NCBI RefSeq assembly: GCF_900626135.1
Contig: NZ_LR130785.1
Span: forward strand, 1,459,241-1,523,240
Direction of reading: 5' to 3'
Length of the DNA stretch: 64,000 bases
Source: Senegalia massiliensis
GTDB lineage: Bacteria; Bacillota; Clostridia; Tissierellales; SIT17
This document shows, piece by piece, positions 1 to 11,062 of this stretch. Numbering within the stretch: position 1 is the stretch's first letter; each line of letters starts with the position of its first letter. Position numbers and translations under genes: made by a program. Below the pieces are notes generated by a model. The model was not told the DNA's origin and did not search any database. It was given only the letters and a program-made list of their open reading frames with translations.

Positions 1-59
1 GATATTCTACAAGTTAGATAATAATGAAATAAGTAACATTTCCTATAGAGGAGGAAAAC

Positions 60-1874
60 ATGGATATAAGAGAAAGAAGAACAAGAGTTAGAAATTTTTC
101 TATAATTGCCCACATTGATCATGGTAAGTCAACACTTGCAGATAGACTTATTCAAAGTACAGGGCTTGTAACAAAAAGGGAAATGCAAGAGCAACTTTTA
201 GATAATATGGACTTGGAAAGAGAAAGAGGTATAACAATAAAACTTCAAACTACTAGATTAGTATATAAAGCTAAAGATGGTAATGAGTACATATTAAACT
301 TGATAGATACTCCAGGACATGTAGACTTCAATTATGAAGTATCAAGAAGTCTTGCTGCATGTGAAGGTGCAATTCTTGTAGTAGATGCTGCACAAGGAGT
401 AGAAGCTCAAACTTTAGCCAATGTATATTTAGCTATAGAACAAGATCTTGAAATATTACCTGTAATAAATAAAATAGATTTACCAAGTGCAAGACCAGAA
501 GAAGTAAAAAAAGAAGTTGAAGATGTTGTAGGGCTTGATTGCTCTGAAGCACCTATGATTTCTGCAAAAGAAGGATTAAATATAGAAGATGTTTTGGAAG
601 CTATCGTTAAATATATTCCTGCTCCTAGTGGGGATAATGATAATCCATTAAAAGCACTAATATTTGATTCATATTATGATTCATATAAGGGTGTTATTGC
701 TGATGTAAGAGTTATGGAAGGTTCCATAAAAAAAGGCATGGAAATAAAAATGATGGCAACTGATAAAAAATTTGAAGTAACAGAAGTGGGGATTTTTTCT
801 CCTAATATGGTTGAAATAGACTCACTTAATGCAGGAGATGTAGGTTATGTTTCTGCAAGTATCAAAAATGTAAAAGATGCAAGAGTAGGGGATACTATAA
901 CAAGTGTTCAAAACCCTGCAGAGGAGCCCTTACCAGGGTATAAAAAGGTTACTCCAATGGTATATTGTGGTATTTATCCAGCTGAAGGTGAAGACTATAA
1001 CAATGTTCGTGAAGCTTTAGAAAAATTACAAGTAAATGATGCATCACTTACCTTTGAAGCAGAAACTTCTGTAGCATTAGGGTTTGGATTTAGATGTGGA
1101 TTTTTAGGTTTACTTCATCTGGAAATAATACAAGAAAGATTAGAAAGAGAGTTTGATTTAAATATAGTAACTACTGCACCAAGTGTTATTTATAAAATCA
1201 AAAAAACAGATGGCGAATTAATTGAAATACAAAATCCAACTAATATGCCACCTACTCAAGAGATTGATTATATGGAAGAACCAATAGTTGAAGCTTCGAT
1301 TATGTCACCAACTGACTTTGTAGGTCCAGTAATGGAATTGTGTCAAAGTAGACGTGCAGTTTTTAAAAATATGGAATATTTAGAAGAGACAAGAGTAGTA
1401 ATGCATTACGACATACCACTTAACGAAGTAATTTATGACTTTTTTGATGCATTAAAATCAAAAACTAAAGGATATGCTTCATTAGATTATGAACTAAAAG
1501 GGTATGAACAATCAGAGTTAGTTAAACTTGATATACTTATAAACAAAGAATTAGTAGATGCATTTTCAATAATTGCACATAAAGATAAAGCATATGAAAG
1601 AGGAAGAATGATTGCTGAAAAACTAAAAGATGTTATTCCACGTCATATGTTTGCAGTTCCTATACAAGCAAGTATTGGAAATAAAGTTATAGCAAGAGAA
1701 ACAATAAGAGCTCTTAGAAAAGATGTTTTATCTAAATGTTATGGTGGAGATATAAGTAGAAAGAAAAAGTTATTAGAAAAGCAAAAAGAAGGAAAGAAAA
1801 GAATGAGACAAGTTGGTAATGTAGAAGTTCCACAAGACGCTTTTCTTGCTGTACTTAAATTTGATGATAAATAA
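60..1874 (+). CDS. lepA: Elongation factor 4 (LepA), ribosome back-translocating GTPase
   Basis: This is a translational GTPase that binds the ribosome and promotes back-translocation or assembly under stress. The 604-residue protein has the expected family length. The P-loop AHIDHGKS lies at residues 17-24, DTPGH at 83-87 and NKID at 137-140, followed by the domains typical of LepA and a basic C-terminal tail. A strong GAGGAGG ribosome binding site lies just upstream of the ATG. The preceding 59 bases hold only the tail of something upstream that cannot be identified. A hairpin terminator follows directly after the stop codon, so lepA is probably the last gene of its transcript. Confidence 0.97.
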   Translation: MDIRERRTRVRNFSIIAHIDHGKSTLADRLIQSTGLVTKREMQEQLLDNMDLERERGITIKLQTTRLVYKAKDGNEYILNLIDTPGHVDFNYEVSRSLAACEGAILVVDAAQGVEAQTLANVYLAIEQDLEILPVINKIDLPSARPEEVKKEVEDVVGLDCSEAPMISAKEGLNIEDVLEAIVKYIPAPSGDNDNPLKALIFDSYYDSYKGVIADVRVMEGSIKKGMEIKMMATDKKFEVTEVGIFSPNMVEIDSLNAGDVGYVSASIKNVKDARVGDTITSVQNPAEEPLPGYKKVTPMVYCGIYPAEGEDYNNVREALEKLQVNDASLTFEAETSVALGFGFRCGFLGLLHLEIIQERLEREFDLNIVTTAPSVIYKIKKTDGELIEIQNPTNMPPTQEIDYMEEPIVEASIMSPTDFVGPVMELCQSRRAVFKNMEYLEETRVVMHYDIPLNEVIYDFFDALKSKTKGYASLDYELKGYEQSELVKLDILINKELVDAFSIIAHKDKAYERGRMIAEKLKDVIPRHMFAVPIQASIGNKVIARETIRALRKDVLSKCYGGDISRKKKLLEKQKEGKKRMRQVGNVEVPQDAFLAVLKFDDK

Positions 1875-1900
1875 AATGCACACAATTTGTGTGCATTATT
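1875..1900 (+). terminator. Intrinsic terminator after lepA
   Basis: A perfect 10-bp stem (1875-1884 with 1888-1897) and a 3-nt loop start right after the lepA stop codon and are followed by an AT-rich, T-containing stretch. It separates lepA from hemW. Confidence 0.75.
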
Positions 1901-1942
1901 AATTTTATAAAATATATTAATATATTATTAAGAGGTGATCTT

Positions 1943-3073
1943 TTGAAAGATGCTGCATTATATATTCATATACCTTTTTGCATAAAGAAATGTGATTATT
2001 GTGACTTTACTTCTTTTTGTTATAACCAAAAAAAAGTAGAAGAGTATATATCTTTATTATTAAAAGAAATAGATATGTATAGTGATCTAGTTGCAGAATA
2101 TAAATTTAAAACATTGTTTTTTGGTGGAGGCACACCTTCCCTAATAAATGAAAAATTCATTGGAGATATTTTACAAAAGTTAAATGGAAAATTCAGATTA
2201 GATTTAGAAGAAATAACGATAGAAGCAAACCCTAAAACGCTAAATAAAAATAAATTATTATATTATAAAAAATTGGGCATAAATAGGATTAGTGTTGGGG
2301 TACAATCAGTTCAAGATAGTATATTAAAAGATATAGGAAGGATTCATAATAAAAATGATTTTTTAAGTACTTACAATCTTTTAAAAGAAACTGGTTTTAC
2401 TAATATAAATGCTGATATAATGTTTAATTTACCAGATCAAAGTATAGAAGATGTGATGGAATCCTTAAACCAAATGATAAACTTAGATATTCCCCATATA
2501 TCTTTTTATAGTTTAAGTATAGAAGAAGGAACTCCCTTTTATAAGAGATACAATGAAGGTAATTTAAATATTGGGGATGAAGATATAGAAAGAAAAATGT
2601 ATCATAAAGGAATAAAGTTATTAGAAAAAAATAATATTTATCAATATGAGATATCTAATTTTTCAAAAATGGGATATGAATGTAAGCATAATATGTATTA
2701 TTGGAAATTGAAACCATATTTAGGACTTGGAGTTTCTTCCCATTCAAATATATTTTCTAAGAGATGGGGAAATACTAAAAATTATATTGATTATAAAAAT
2801 AATATTTATAAAAACAAGTTTCCTGTAGATTATTCTGAAAACATTGATTTAGAAACAGAGATCGGTGAATATATAATTTTAGGGCTAAGGTTAAATGAAG
2901 GAATATCAAAGATAGAATTTAAAGAAAAATACAATATAGAATTTGATAAAAAATTCAAAGAAGCTATAGAAGAAAGCATTGAATATGGTCTTATAGAAAA
3001 TAAAAAAGATAGAATTAATTTAACAAAAAAAGGACGAGACTTATCCAATAGAGTTTTTAGTCTTTTTATATAA
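1943..3073 (+). CDS. hemW: Radical SAM heme chaperone HemW
   Basis: HemW is a HemN-like radical SAM protein thought to deliver heme to client proteins, rather than a true coproporphyrinogen oxidase. The iron-sulfur motif CxxxCxxC is at Cys13, Cys17 and Cys20, followed by a GGGTPS motif. The CDYCDF context is that of HemW rather than HemN. The TTG start at 1943 is chosen because GAGGTGATC lies at the right distance. A longer reading from a GTG at 1889 would start inside the lepA terminator. At 376 residues it has normal length. It sits immediately before the hrcA heat-shock operon, as in many Firmicutes. Confidence 0.93.
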   Translation: MKDAALYIHIPFCIKKCDYCDFTSFCYNQKKVEEYISLLLKEIDMYSDLVAEYKFKTLFFGGGTPSLINEKFIGDILQKLNGKFRLDLEEITIEANPKTLNKNKLLYYKKLGINRISVGVQSVQDSILKDIGRIHNKNDFLSTYNLLKETGFTNINADIMFNLPDQSIEDVMESLNQMINLDIPHISFYSLSIEEGTPFYKRYNEGNLNIGDEDIERKMYHKGIKLLEKNNIYQYEISNFSKMGYECKHNMYYWKLKPYLGLGVSSHSNIFSKRWGNTKNYIDYKNNIYKNKFPVDYSENIDLETEIGEYIILGLRLNEGISKIEFKEKYNIEFDKKFKEAIEESIEYGLIENKKDRINLTKKGRDLSNRVFSLFI

Positions 3074-3080
3074 AAAGGGG

Positions 3081-3107
3081 TTGACAAACTTCTTATAAAA
3101 TGATAAT
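3081..3107 (+). promoter_or_regulatory. Putative SigA-type promoter of the hrcA-dnaK operon
   Basis: A perfect TTGACA (3081-3086) is followed by TGATAAT (3101-3107), with a slightly short spacer. It lies immediately upstream of the CIRCE operator, so HrcA bound there would block transcription. The exact -10 hexamer is uncertain in this AT-rich stretch. Confidence 0.6.
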
Positions 3108-3120
3108 TTTTATATAGATA

Positions 3121-3147
3121 TTAGCACTCTGTTTAACAGAGTGCTAA
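3121..3147 (+). promoter_or_regulatory. CIRCE operator (HrcA binding site)
   Basis: The inverted repeat TTAGCACTC-N9-GAGTGCTAA is a perfect match to the CIRCE consensus. The arms are 3121-3129 and 3139-3147. It lies between the promoter and hrcA, the standard arrangement for autoregulated class I heat-shock genes. Confidence 0.98.
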
Positions 3148-3171
3148 TATCTAGATGAAAAGGGTGATACT

Positions 3172-4212
3172 ATGACCATTGATGGAAGAAAACTAAAGAT
3201 ATTACAGGCTATCATCCATAATTATATAACAAATGCTGAGCCAATTGGATCTAGAACAATATCTAAAAGATATAATCTGGGTGTTAGTCCAGCTACAATT
3301 AGAAATGAAATGTCAGATCTAGAAGAGCTAGGGTTTTTATTGCAACCACACACCTCAGCCGGAAGAATACCATCAAATAAAGCTTATCGATTATATGTAA
3401 ATAAGCTAACAGAAGAACAAAATTTAACAAAAGAAAAATTAAATAATTTAGATAAAAAAATGCTGAAAGAAATAGGTAGAGTTGAAGAACTGATAGAAAA
3501 TAGTGCTTCTATATTATCAAAACTAACAAACTATACCTCATTAGCTATTGCGCCACAATTAAAACTTAGTAATATAAAACATATACAATTAGTTCCAGTA
3601 GATGATTTAAGAGTATTACTAGTAATTGTAACTGATTCAGGCATAGTTAAAAACACTATATTAAGACTAGATAATATTGTGTCTAATGATCAGCTAAATA
3701 TAATATCAAATTTACTTACAGAAAAATTAAAAGGGAAGATGATTGGTGGAATAGGTAAAATTCTAGAAAAAGATATTACAAACAATATGTATGAATATAA
3801 GGATATATTAGAATCTCTTGTATCTACAATAAATAATTCTTTTAGTAATATTGATGAAATAGAATCTTACTCTAATGGAATCACTAAAATATTCAATTTT
3901 CCTGAATATAATGATATAGAAAAGGCAAAATCATTTATATCATTTATTCAAAACAAAGAAAATGTTATAGATATGCTTTTAAATAAAGATATAGAAGATA
4001 TGAATAATTTAGGGATTTATATCGGAGAAGAAAATATGTATGATGAAATCAAAAATTGTAGTTTAATTACTGCAACTTATCGAGTAAATGGTAGAATAAT
4101 TGGTAAGATTGGAGTAATAGGTCCTACAAGAATGGAATATTCAAAAGTTATTCCAGTTGTTCAAAGATTGTCTTTAGATTTATCTAATATATTAAAGCGG
4201 TATTTTGAGTAG
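3172..4212 (+). CDS. hrcA: Heat-inducible transcription repressor HrcA
   Basis: HrcA represses class I heat-shock genes by binding CIRCE, and its activity depends on GroEL. The 346-residue protein has an N-terminal winged-helix domain (about residues 1-75, with the GVSPATIRNEM signature) and a GAF-like dimerisation/insert domain. An AAGGGTGAT ribosome binding site precedes the ATG. It is the first gene of the hrcA-grpE-dnaK-dnaJ block, so it controls its own synthesis through the CIRCE site just upstream. Confidence 0.97.
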   Translation: MTIDGRKLKILQAIIHNYITNAEPIGSRTISKRYNLGVSPATIRNEMSDLEELGFLLQPHTSAGRIPSNKAYRLYVNKLTEEQNLTKEKLNNLDKKMLKEIGRVEELIENSASILSKLTNYTSLAIAPQLKLSNIKHIQLVPVDDLRVLLVIVTDSGIVKNTILRLDNIVSNDQLNIISNLLTEKLKGKMIGGIGKILEKDITNNMYEYKDILESLVSTINNSFSNIDEIESYSNGITKIFNFPEYNDIEKAKSFISFIQNKENVIDMLLNKDIEDMNNLGIYIGEENMYDEIKNCSLITATYRVNGRIIGKIGVIGPTRMEYSKVIPVVQRLSLDLSNILKRYFE

Positions 4213-4236
4213 TTATTATATAAAGAGGTGAAGTAG

Positions 4237-4797
4237 TTGAATAATGAAGAAAAAGATTTAGAAAAAGAAGATTTAGAAGAAGATTTAGAAGAAAAAGAAC
4301 AAGAAACACAAAATGAAGATTCAGAACAAATTAGTGAAGAAGAATCTAATGAAGAAATAGAAGTTAAAAATGAAGATTTTAACAAATTGAATGATAGTTT
4401 TTTAAGACTTCAAGCTGACTTTTCAAACTATAAAAGAAGAGTAGAAAAAGACAAACAATCTATTTATCAATTTGCTAATGAAAAATTAGTATTAGAACTG
4501 TTAGATGTAATAGATAACTTTGAGAGGGCATTTGCATCTGCAAATAAAGATGAAGAAAAAGAAGGCTTTTATGAAGGAGTTGTAATGGTATATAAACAAC
4601 TTCTAGATATACTAGAAAAGAATGGCTTAGAAGAAATTGAAGCCAAAGACGAAAAATTTGATCCTAATTTACATCATGCAGTAATGCAAGAAGAAAGTGA
4701 AGATGTAGAGGAAGAAACTATTATAGATGTATTTCAAAAGGGTTACAAATTAAAAAACAAAGTAATCAGACCTAGTATGGTTAAAGTAGCAAAATAA
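4237..4797 (+). CDS. grpE: Nucleotide exchange factor GrpE
   Basis: GrpE releases ADP from DnaK. The first 60 or so of 186 residues are strongly acidic and Glu-rich. A coiled-coil segment follows, then the C-terminal beta domain ending in the family motif VIRPSMVKVAK. The start is TTG at 4237, six bases after GAGGTG. It lies between hrcA and dnaK and is presumably co-transcribed under CIRCE control. Confidence 0.96.
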   Translation: MNNEEKDLEKEDLEEDLEEKEQETQNEDSEQISEEESNEEIEVKNEDFNKLNDSFLRLQADFSNYKRRVEKDKQSIYQFANEKLVLELLDVIDNFERAFASANKDEEKEGFYEGVVMVYKQLLDILEKNGLEEIEAKDEKFDPNLHHAVMQEESEDVEEETIIDVFQKGYKLKNKVIRPSMVKVAK

Positions 4798-4830
4798 AAT
4801 ATTTTAAGAATAATTTAGGAGGTAATGATT

Positions 4831-6675
4831 TTGAGTAAAATTATAGGAATTGACTTAGGAACAACAAACTCATGTGTTGCAGTAATGGAAGGTGGAGAAT
4901 CTACTGTTATACCAAACTCTGAAGGTAATAGAACTACTCCATCAGTAGTAGCTTTTACAAAAGAAGGTGAAAGGTTAGTAGGTGAAACTGCAAAAAGACA
5001 AGCGGTTACTAATCCAGAAAGAACTATTATGTCAATAAAAACACATATGGGTTCAAATCATACAGAAAATATTGATGATAAAAACCTCACACCACAAGAC
5101 ATATCTGCTATGATTCTTCAAAAATTAAAATCAGATGCAGAGAGTTATTTAGGTGAAACTGTAAGTGAAGCAGTAATAACTGTGCCAGCATACTTTACAG
5201 ATAGCCAAAGACAAGCAACAAAAGATGCAGGGAAAATTGCAGGACTTACTGTAAAGAGAATCATAAATGAACCAACAGCAGCATCACTTGCTTATGGTTT
5301 AGATAAAGAAGATGAACATCAAACTATAATGGTATATGACTTAGGAGGAGGAACATTTGATGTATCCATACTCGAACTTGGAGATGGAGTATTTGAAGTT
5401 ATATCTACTAAAGGTGATAACCATTTAGGTGGAGATGATTTTGATAAAGTATTAATTGATTATTTAGCAGAAGAATTCAAAAAAGAAAATGGTATAGATT
5501 TAAGAAGCGATAAAATGGCTCTACAAAGACTAAAAGAAGGAGCAGAAAAAGCTAAAAAAGAATTATCATCAACAATGAAAACGAATATAAATTTACCATT
5601 TATTACAGCTACACAAGAAGGACCAAAACATTTAAATATAGATATTACAAGATCAAAATTTGAAGAGTTATCCTCTCATTTAGTTGAAAAAACTTTAGGA
5701 CCTATCAGAGAAGCGCTTAAAGATGCAGGAATTAGTGCAGGAGAGTTAGATAAAGTTATTTTAGTTGGTGGTTCTACAAGAATACCAGCAGTTCAAGAAG
5801 AAGTTAAAAAATTAACTGGAAAAGATGCACATAAAGGGGTTAATCCTGATGAAGTTGTTGCACTTGGAGCAGCAATACAAGGTGGAGTATTAAGTGGAGA
5901 TGTTAAAGATGTATTATTATTAGATGTTACACCTTTATCACTTGGTATTGAAACATTAGGTGGAGTATTTACAAAACTTATAGAAAGAAATACTACAATA
6001 CCTACAAAGAAAAGCCAAACATTCTCAACAGCAGCAGATAATCAAACAGCTGTAGACATTCACGTATTACAAGGTGAAAGAGAAATGGCTACTCACAATG
6101 TGACTTTAGGTAGATTCCAACTTACAGGAATACCACAAGCACCAAGAGGAGTACCTCAAATAGAAGTAACATTTGATATAGATGCAAATGGTATAGTTAA
6201 TGTATCTGCAAAAGATTTAGGTACAGGAAAAGAGCAAAAAATCACTATAACTGCTTCAACTAATTTATCTGATGAAGAGATAGAACAAAAAATTAAAGAC
6301 GCAGAAATGCATGAAGAAGAAGACAAAAAGAAAAAAGAAGAAATAGAAGCAAGAAATACTGCTGAATCTACTGTTTATCAAACAGAAAAAACTCTTAAAG
6401 ATTTAGGAGATAAGGTAAGTGCTGATGAAAAATCTAAAGTAGAAGCAAAATTAGATGAACTTAAAAAAGCATTAGAAAGTGATAATACAGAAGAAATAAA
6501 GACAAAAACAGAAGAATTAAATAATGAATTCCATGCTATATCACAAAAAATGTATGAGCAAGCAGCTGGTCAAGCACAACAAAATCAAGAAGGCCAAGCA
6601 AATCAACAATCTCAAGAAGACGATAATGTAGTTGATGCTGATTATGAAGTAGTAGATGATGAAGAAGATAAATAA
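4831..6675 (+). CDS. dnaK: Hsp70 chaperone DnaK
   Basis: This is the ATP-dependent Hsp70 chaperone. The phosphate-1 motif IDLGTTNS is at about residues 7-14. It also has the [10 protein letters not shown] phosphate-2 motif, a full substrate-binding domain and a Gln/Asn-rich, acidic tail. The TTG start at 4831 lies eight bases after AGGAGG. An ATG six bases earlier is too close to that site and adds two residues not typical of DnaK. The length is 614 residues. A stem-loop follows before dnaJ. Confidence 0.98.
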   Translation: MSKIIGIDLGTTNSCVAVMEGGESTVIPNSEGNRTTPSVVAFTKEGERLVGETAKRQAVTNPERTIMSIKTHMGSNHTENIDDKNLTPQDISAMILQKLKSDAESYLGETVSEAVITVPAYFTDSQRQATKDAGKIAGLTVKRIINEPTAASLAYGLDKEDEHQTIMVYDLGGGTFDVSILELGDGVFEVISTKGDNHLGGDDFDKVLIDYLAEEFKKENGIDLRSDKMALQRLKEGAEKAKKELSSTMKTNINLPFITATQEGPKHLNIDITRSKFEELSSHLVEKTLGPIREALKDAGISAGELDKVILVGGSTRIPAVQEEVKKLTGKDAHKGVNPDEVVALGAAIQGGVLSGDVKDVLLLDVTPLSLGIETLGGVFTKLIERNTTIPTKKSQTFSTAADNQTAVDIHVLQGEREMATHNVTLGRFQLTGIPQAPRGVPQIEVTFDIDANGIVNVSAKDLGTGKEQKITITASTNLSDEEIEQKIKDAEMHEEEDKKKKEEIEARNTAESTVYQTEKTLKDLGDKVSADEKSKVEAKLDELKKALESDNTEEIKTKTEELNNEFHAISQKMYEQAAGQAQQNQEGQANQQSQEDDNVVDADYEVVDDEEDK

Positions 6676-6685
6676 TTAAATTATA

Positions 6686-6719
6686 TACTAGAGCTAAATC
6701 GTTTGATTTAGCTTTAGTA
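6686..6719 (+). terminator. Stem-loop between dnaK and dnaJ
   Basis: A 15-bp stem (6686-6700 with 6705-6719, one G-U pair) with a GTTT loop lies in the dnaK-dnaJ gap and is followed by a short T-rich run. It may be a partial terminator or a processing site that lowers dnaJ expression relative to dnaK. Confidence 0.55.
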
Positions 6720-6753
6720 TTTTAAAGAAATTGGTAGCTTAGGCGGTGAAAAA

Positions 6754-7896
6754 TTGAGTAAAAGAGATTATTATGAAATATTAGGTGTAGATAAAAATGC
6801 AGATGACAAAGAAATAAAAAGAGCATATAGAAAGCTAGCTAAAAAATATCACCCTGATTTAAATCCAGATGATAAAGAGTCAGAAGTTAAATTTAAGGAA
6901 GCTAGTGAAGCATATGAAGTATTAAGTAATTCAGAAAAAAGACAAAGATATGATCAGTTTGGTCACCAAGGTGTAAATGGTCAAGGAGCAGGTGGCTTTG
7001 GTGGCGGATTTAGCGGCCAAGGTTTTGATTTTGGAGATATATTTGGAGATGTGTTTGGAGATATATTTGGCGGTGGAGGTTTTTCTAATGGAAGAAGAAG
7101 AAATGGACCTAGAAAAGGTGCAGATATAAAGGTTGCATTAGATATAACATTTAAAGAAGCTGCTTTTGGTACGGAAAAGAAAATTGATATAAAAAGAACA
7201 GAAAATTGCACAAAATGTAATGGAACAGGAGCAAAGTCTTCAAGTGATAAAAAAACTTGTTCTCAATGTAATGGATCAGGTGAAGTTAAACAAGCACAAA
7301 ATACTCCATTCGGTCAATTTGTAAACGTAAGAACTTGTCCAACGTGTAATGGAACAGGTGAAATTATAGCAGACCCTTGTACAAAGTGTAATGGAACAGG
7401 AACAGAGAAGAAAACAAAGAGAATTACAATAAATGTTCCAGCAGGTGTTGATACTGGCTCAGTGATACCTCTTCGTGGTGAAGGTGAACCTGGAGAAAAG
7501 GGTGGACCTAGAGGAGATTTATATATTTATATAAATGTATTACCTCATGAAATATTCCATAGAGATGGTAATGATGTAGTACTTGAATTTCCAATAACAT
7601 TTGTTCAAGCGGCACTAGGTGATGAAGTAGAAGTGCCTACATTAGATGGGAAAGTGAAATATAAGATAAATGAAGGCACACAAACAGGGACTGTGTTTAG
7701 ACTTAAAAACAAAGGTATACCTAGTGTTAGAGGTTATGGTAGAGGCGACCAGTATGTAAAAGTAGTTATAGAAGTTCCTAAAAATTTAAATGAAAGCCAA
7801 AAAGATATATTAAGGAAATTTGCTGAACAAACAGGAGAAACTGTTCATGAACAAAAAAAAGGATTCTTTGATAAAGTTAAAGATATTTTTGGGTAA
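6754..7896 (+). CDS. dnaJ: Hsp40 co-chaperone DnaJ
   Basis: DnaJ delivers substrates to DnaK and stimulates its ATPase. This is a full class I DnaJ of 380 residues. The J domain has HPD at 33-35. A Gly/Phe-rich linker spans about 75-115. Four CxxCxGxG zinc-binding repeats and the C-terminal substrate domain follow. The TTG start at 6754 follows a GGCGGTGA site. It is the last gene of the CIRCE operon before a long hairpin. Confidence 0.97.
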   Translation: MSKRDYYEILGVDKNADDKEIKRAYRKLAKKYHPDLNPDDKESEVKFKEASEAYEVLSNSEKRQRYDQFGHQGVNGQGAGGFGGGFSGQGFDFGDIFGDVFGDIFGGGGFSNGRRRNGPRKGADIKVALDITFKEAAFGTEKKIDIKRTENCTKCNGTGAKSSSDKKTCSQCNGSGEVKQAQNTPFGQFVNVRTCPTCNGTGEIIADPCTKCNGTGTEKKTKRITINVPAGVDTGSVIPLRGEGEPGEKGGPRGDLYIYINVLPHEIFHRDGNDVVLEFPITFVQAALGDEVEVPTLDGKVKYKINEGTQTGTVFRLKNKGIPSVRGYGRGDQYVKVVIEVPKNLNESQKDILRKFAEQTGETVHEQKKGFFDKVKDIFG

Positions 7897-7898
7897 AG

Positions 7899-7940
7899 TA
7901 AAGGTAAATAATCATCTATATAGATGATTATTTACCTTTA
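7899..7940 (+). terminator. Long hairpin after dnaJ
   Basis: A 20-bp perfect stem (7899-7918 with 7921-7940) lies just after dnaJ. It lacks a clean U tract, so it may act as a weak terminator or as an mRNA 3'-end stabiliser. Confidence 0.6.
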
Positions 7941-8042
7941 TACATTGGTATAATAAAGTTAGATGACTAAATATACAATTTTTGATATACTATTTGTGAG
8001 ATAAATTATCAAAGCTAAATAAACTTAAGGATGTGTGAATAT

Positions 8043-8993
8043 ATGAAATGGATCGAAGTCCAAGTTAAAACAACTACTGAAGCTGTAGAAACTGTAACTA
8101 ATATTCTATATGAAGCAGGAGCTTGTGGATTAGTTATTGAGGATCCAAATGATATAACTCATTTTGAAACAGATAGTGAAAAGTGGGATTATATTGACCC
8201 GAAGCTATTAGAAAGTGATTTTGAAGGTGCTATAGTAAAAGGATATTTTGAAGAAAGTGAAGACTTAATAGATAAAATTGAATTAATAAAAGATAATATA
8301 GAAATGATTCCAAATTATCAATTGGATAAAGGACTTGGAGAAGTAACCACATCCGAAATTGAAGATCAAGATTGGTCAGAAACTTGGAGGAAATATTATA
8401 AGCCTAAGAAAATAGGAGAAAAAGTAGTTATAAAACCTACTTGGGAAGAATATGAAAAACAAGAAGAAGATATAATAATAGAATTAGATCCAGGTATGGC
8501 ATTTGGTACAGGAACACATGAAACTACTATGATGTGTATTAGACAATTAGAAAAATATATACATAAATTTGATACTGTATTTGATATAGGAACAGGAACA
8601 GGAGTACTTGCTATAGCAAGTGCAAAGCTTGGTGCTGTTAATACTATTGCAATTGATTTAGATGAAGATGCAGTTCGAGTAGCAAAACAAAATGTAGTGA
8701 AAAATGGTGTAGCAAATACTGTACAAGTAAAACATGGAGATTTATTAGAGATAATAGATGGAAAAGCCAATGTTATAGTTGCAAATATAATAGCAGATAT
8801 AATAAGTATGTTAGCAAAAGACATAAAGAAATTCTTGGAAAATGATGGAGTTTTCATATCTTCAGGTATAATACTTGATAAAATACCAGATGTGAAAAAG
8901 TCATTAGAAGAAAATGGACTTAGGGTAGTAGATGAAATCCAAATGGGTGAGTGGGCTTGCCTTGTTTCTAAAATAGGTGAAATAAATGAATAG
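8043..8993 (+). CDS. prmA: Ribosomal protein L11 methyltransferase
   Basis: PrmA methylates lysines and the N-terminus of ribosomal protein L11. It has an N-terminal L11-recognition domain and a Rossmann methyltransferase domain with the SAM motif DIGTGTGVLA, then the VANI motif. The ATG at 8043 is preferred because AAGGATG lies about ten bases upstream. The alternative ATG at 8031 is part of that site. The length is 316 residues. It overlaps rsmE by 8 bp, so the two are translationally coupled. Confidence 0.95.
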   Translation: MKWIEVQVKTTTEAVETVTNILYEAGACGLVIEDPNDITHFETDSEKWDYIDPKLLESDFEGAIVKGYFEESEDLIDKIELIKDNIEMIPNYQLDKGLGEVTTSEIEDQDWSETWRKYYKPKKIGEKVVIKPTWEEYEKQEEDIIIELDPGMAFGTGTHETTMMCIRQLEKYIHKFDTVFDIGTGTGVLAIASAKLGAVNTIAIDLDEDAVRVAKQNVVKNGVANTVQVKHGDLLEIIDGKANVIVANIIADIISMLAKDIKKFLENDGVFISSGIILDKIPDVKKSLEENGLRVVDEIQMGEWACLVSKIGEINE

Positions 8994-9738
8994 ATTTTTT
9001 GTTTCTAAGGATATGATAGATGGTAACTCTATAATAATACAAGATAAAGATGATATAAAGCATATAAAAAATGTTTTAAGACTTAAAGAAAATGATAAAA
9101 TAGAAATTTCCGATGGTAATGATAGTGAATATATAGTTAAAATTGATAATATTACAAATGAATATATTAAAACTACTATTGTAGAAAAAAATAATATAAA
9201 AAGAGAAAGTGATATTAATATTACGTTATATCAAGGATTTCCTAAATCTTCTAAAATGGATATAATAATTCAGAAAGTAACAGAACTAGGTGTGAAAAAA
9301 ATAGTGCCTATTATAACTGATAGAACTGTGGTTAAAATAAATAACAAGAAAAAAGAAGAAAAAAAACTGGAAAGATTTAAAAAAATAGTAGTTGAAGCAT
9401 CAAAACAATCTAAAAGAGGAATTATACCTGAAGTATCAGAAGTTATTAATTTAAATCAAGTTATTGAAAACATGAAAATAACTAATGATTTCTTAATAGT
9501 TCCTTATGAAAGTGAAAATGAAATTGGAATAAAAGATGTTTTAAGCAAAAAAAAAGAAAAAGATATCAGCATAATTATAGGGCCAGAAGGTGGTTTTTCT
9601 AAGGAAGAAATAAATAAGTTACAGAATATAGGTGCAAATATAGTTTCTCTAGGGCCTAGAATCCTTAGAACAGAAACAGCAGGTATTGCACTAATATCTA
9701 TGATTATGTATGAATTAGGAGATGTAGGAGTGATTTAA
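8986..9738 (+). CDS. rsmE: 16S rRNA (uracil1498-N3)-methyltransferase
   Basis: RsmE methylates U1498 of 16S rRNA. The 250-residue protein has an N-terminal PUA-like domain and a SPOUT-type trefoil knot. The knot is marked by IIGPEGGFS and LGPRILRTETA, the SAM-binding signatures of the family. It overlaps prmA by 8 bp and mtaB starts on the base after its stop codon, so the three form a tight translation-maintenance operon. Confidence 0.95.
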   Translation: MNRFFVSKDMIDGNSIIIQDKDDIKHIKNVLRLKENDKIEISDGNDSEYIVKIDNITNEYIKTTIVEKNNIKRESDINITLYQGFPKSSKMDIIIQKVTELGVKKIVPIITDRTVVKINNKKKEEKKLERFKKIVVEASKQSKRGIIPEVSEVINLNQVIENMKITNDFLIVPYESENEIGIKDVLSKKKEKDISIIIGPEGGFSKEEINKLQNIGANIVSLGPRILRTETAGIALISMIMYELGDVGVI

Positions 9739-11037
9739 ATGGAAAGTGTATCATTTTATACATTAGGTTGTAAAGTTAATCAATATGAAACTGATGCAAT
9801 GGCTGAATCATTTAGAAATAATGGATATGAAATAAAAAATCATAATGAAATATCAGATATATATGTAATTAATACTTGTTCAGTAACAAACCTTGGAGAA
9901 AGAAAATCAAGACAATTTATTAGAAGAGCTAAAAAAGAAAATCCAGAATCTATAATTTGTGTAGTAGGATGTTATGCTCAAATTTCTCCAGAAGAAGTTT
10001 CAAATATTGAAGGAGTAGACTTAATAATTGGAACAAAAGAAAAAAGTAAAATAGTAGAATTATGTGAAAAAGTAAAAAAAGAAAATACTAAAATAAATAC
10101 AGTGGAAAATGTGATGAATATAACAAAATTTGAAGAATTAGAATCAAACTCTATTCAAGAAAACACAAGAGCATATATTAAAATCCAAGAAGGATGTAAT
10201 CAATTTTGCTCATATTGTATAATACCATATGCTAGAGGGCCTATTAGAAGTAGAGAGTTTGATAATATAATAAAAGAAGCTAAAACATTAGTAGATAAAG
10301 GATTCAAAGAATTAGTTCTTACAGGAATTCATGTAGCTTCATATGGTAAAGATTTAGGAGAAATTTCACTTATAGATGTAATAGAGGCGGTTCATAAAAT
10401 AGAAGGACTAGAAAGAATAAGGTTAAGTTCAATAGAACCAATGCTTATTACAGAAAAGTTTATGAATAGACTTAAAAAATTAGAAAAGGTATGTCCTCAT
10501 TTTCATTTATCACTCCAAAGTGGATCTGACACTGTACTTTATAGAATGAATAGAAAATATAATACAAAGGAATATAAAGAAAGAGTAGACATTATAAGAA
10601 ACTTTATGCCTGATGCTGCAATTACAACAGATATAATAGTGGGCTTTCCAGGAGAAACTGAAGAAGAATTTCAAGAAACATATAACTTTGTAAAAGAAAT
10701 AGAATTTGCAAGTGTACATGTCTTTAAATATTCAAAAAGAGAAGGAACACCAGCAGCAAATCATAAAAATCAAGTTCATGGAACTATAAAAAATAATAGA
10801 AGTAAAAAATTAATAGAATTAACAAATAGAGGGCATTTAGATTTCTTGAAGAAATTTTTAGGTGCTGAAAGGGAAATATTAATAGAAACAAGTTCTAAAA
10901 AATCAGGCTATATGGAAGGCTATACTGACAATTATATAAGAGTAGCTATAAAAGGTAGTGAAGAATTAGAAAATGAAATAATTAATACTAAACTTATTGA
11001 AATAGATGATGACAAAGTTTTAGGTGAAATTATTTAA
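9739..11037 (+). CDS. mtaB: tRNA (t6A37) methylthiotransferase MtaB
   Basis: MtaB is a radical SAM enzyme that converts t6A37 to ms2t6A37 in tRNAs. The N-terminal UPF0004 domain has the cluster cysteines in TLGCKVNQ, NTCSV and VGCYAQ. The radical SAM domain has CxxxCxxC in CNQFCSYCIIP, and a C-terminal TRAM domain follows. Its 432 residues are usual for MtaB, and the GCKVNQYET start separates it from MiaB. It starts immediately after rsmE. Confidence 0.94.
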   Translation: MESVSFYTLGCKVNQYETDAMAESFRNNGYEIKNHNEISDIYVINTCSVTNLGERKSRQFIRRAKKENPESIICVVGCYAQISPEEVSNIEGVDLIIGTKEKSKIVELCEKVKKENTKINTVENVMNITKFEELESNSIQENTRAYIKIQEGCNQFCSYCIIPYARGPIRSREFDNIIKEAKTLVDKGFKELVLTGIHVASYGKDLGEISLIDVIEAVHKIEGLERIRLSSIEPMLITEKFMNRLKKLEKVCPHFHLSLQSGSDTVLYRMNRKYNTKEYKERVDIIRNFMPDAAITTDIIVGFPGETEEEFQETYNFVKEIEFASVHVFKYSKREGTPAANHKNQVHGTIKNNRSKKLIELTNRGHLDFLKKFLGAEREILIETSSKKSGYMEGYTDNYIRVAIKGSEELENEIINTKLIEIDDDKVLGEII

Positions 11038-11062
11038 ATATAATATATTTGGAGGTGAAAAA

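Noticed and set aside
1-59. Possible 3' end of an upstream gene (frame ending in a stop at 19-21)
   Set aside because: Only six codons are visible and no family can be recognised; spoIIP or gpr often precede lepA, but nothing here supports that.
8396-8857. 153-codon open frame on the - strand
   Set aside because: It lies entirely within prmA, has low-complexity Ser/Thr/Ile-rich sequence and no ribosome binding site; a shadow of the real gene.
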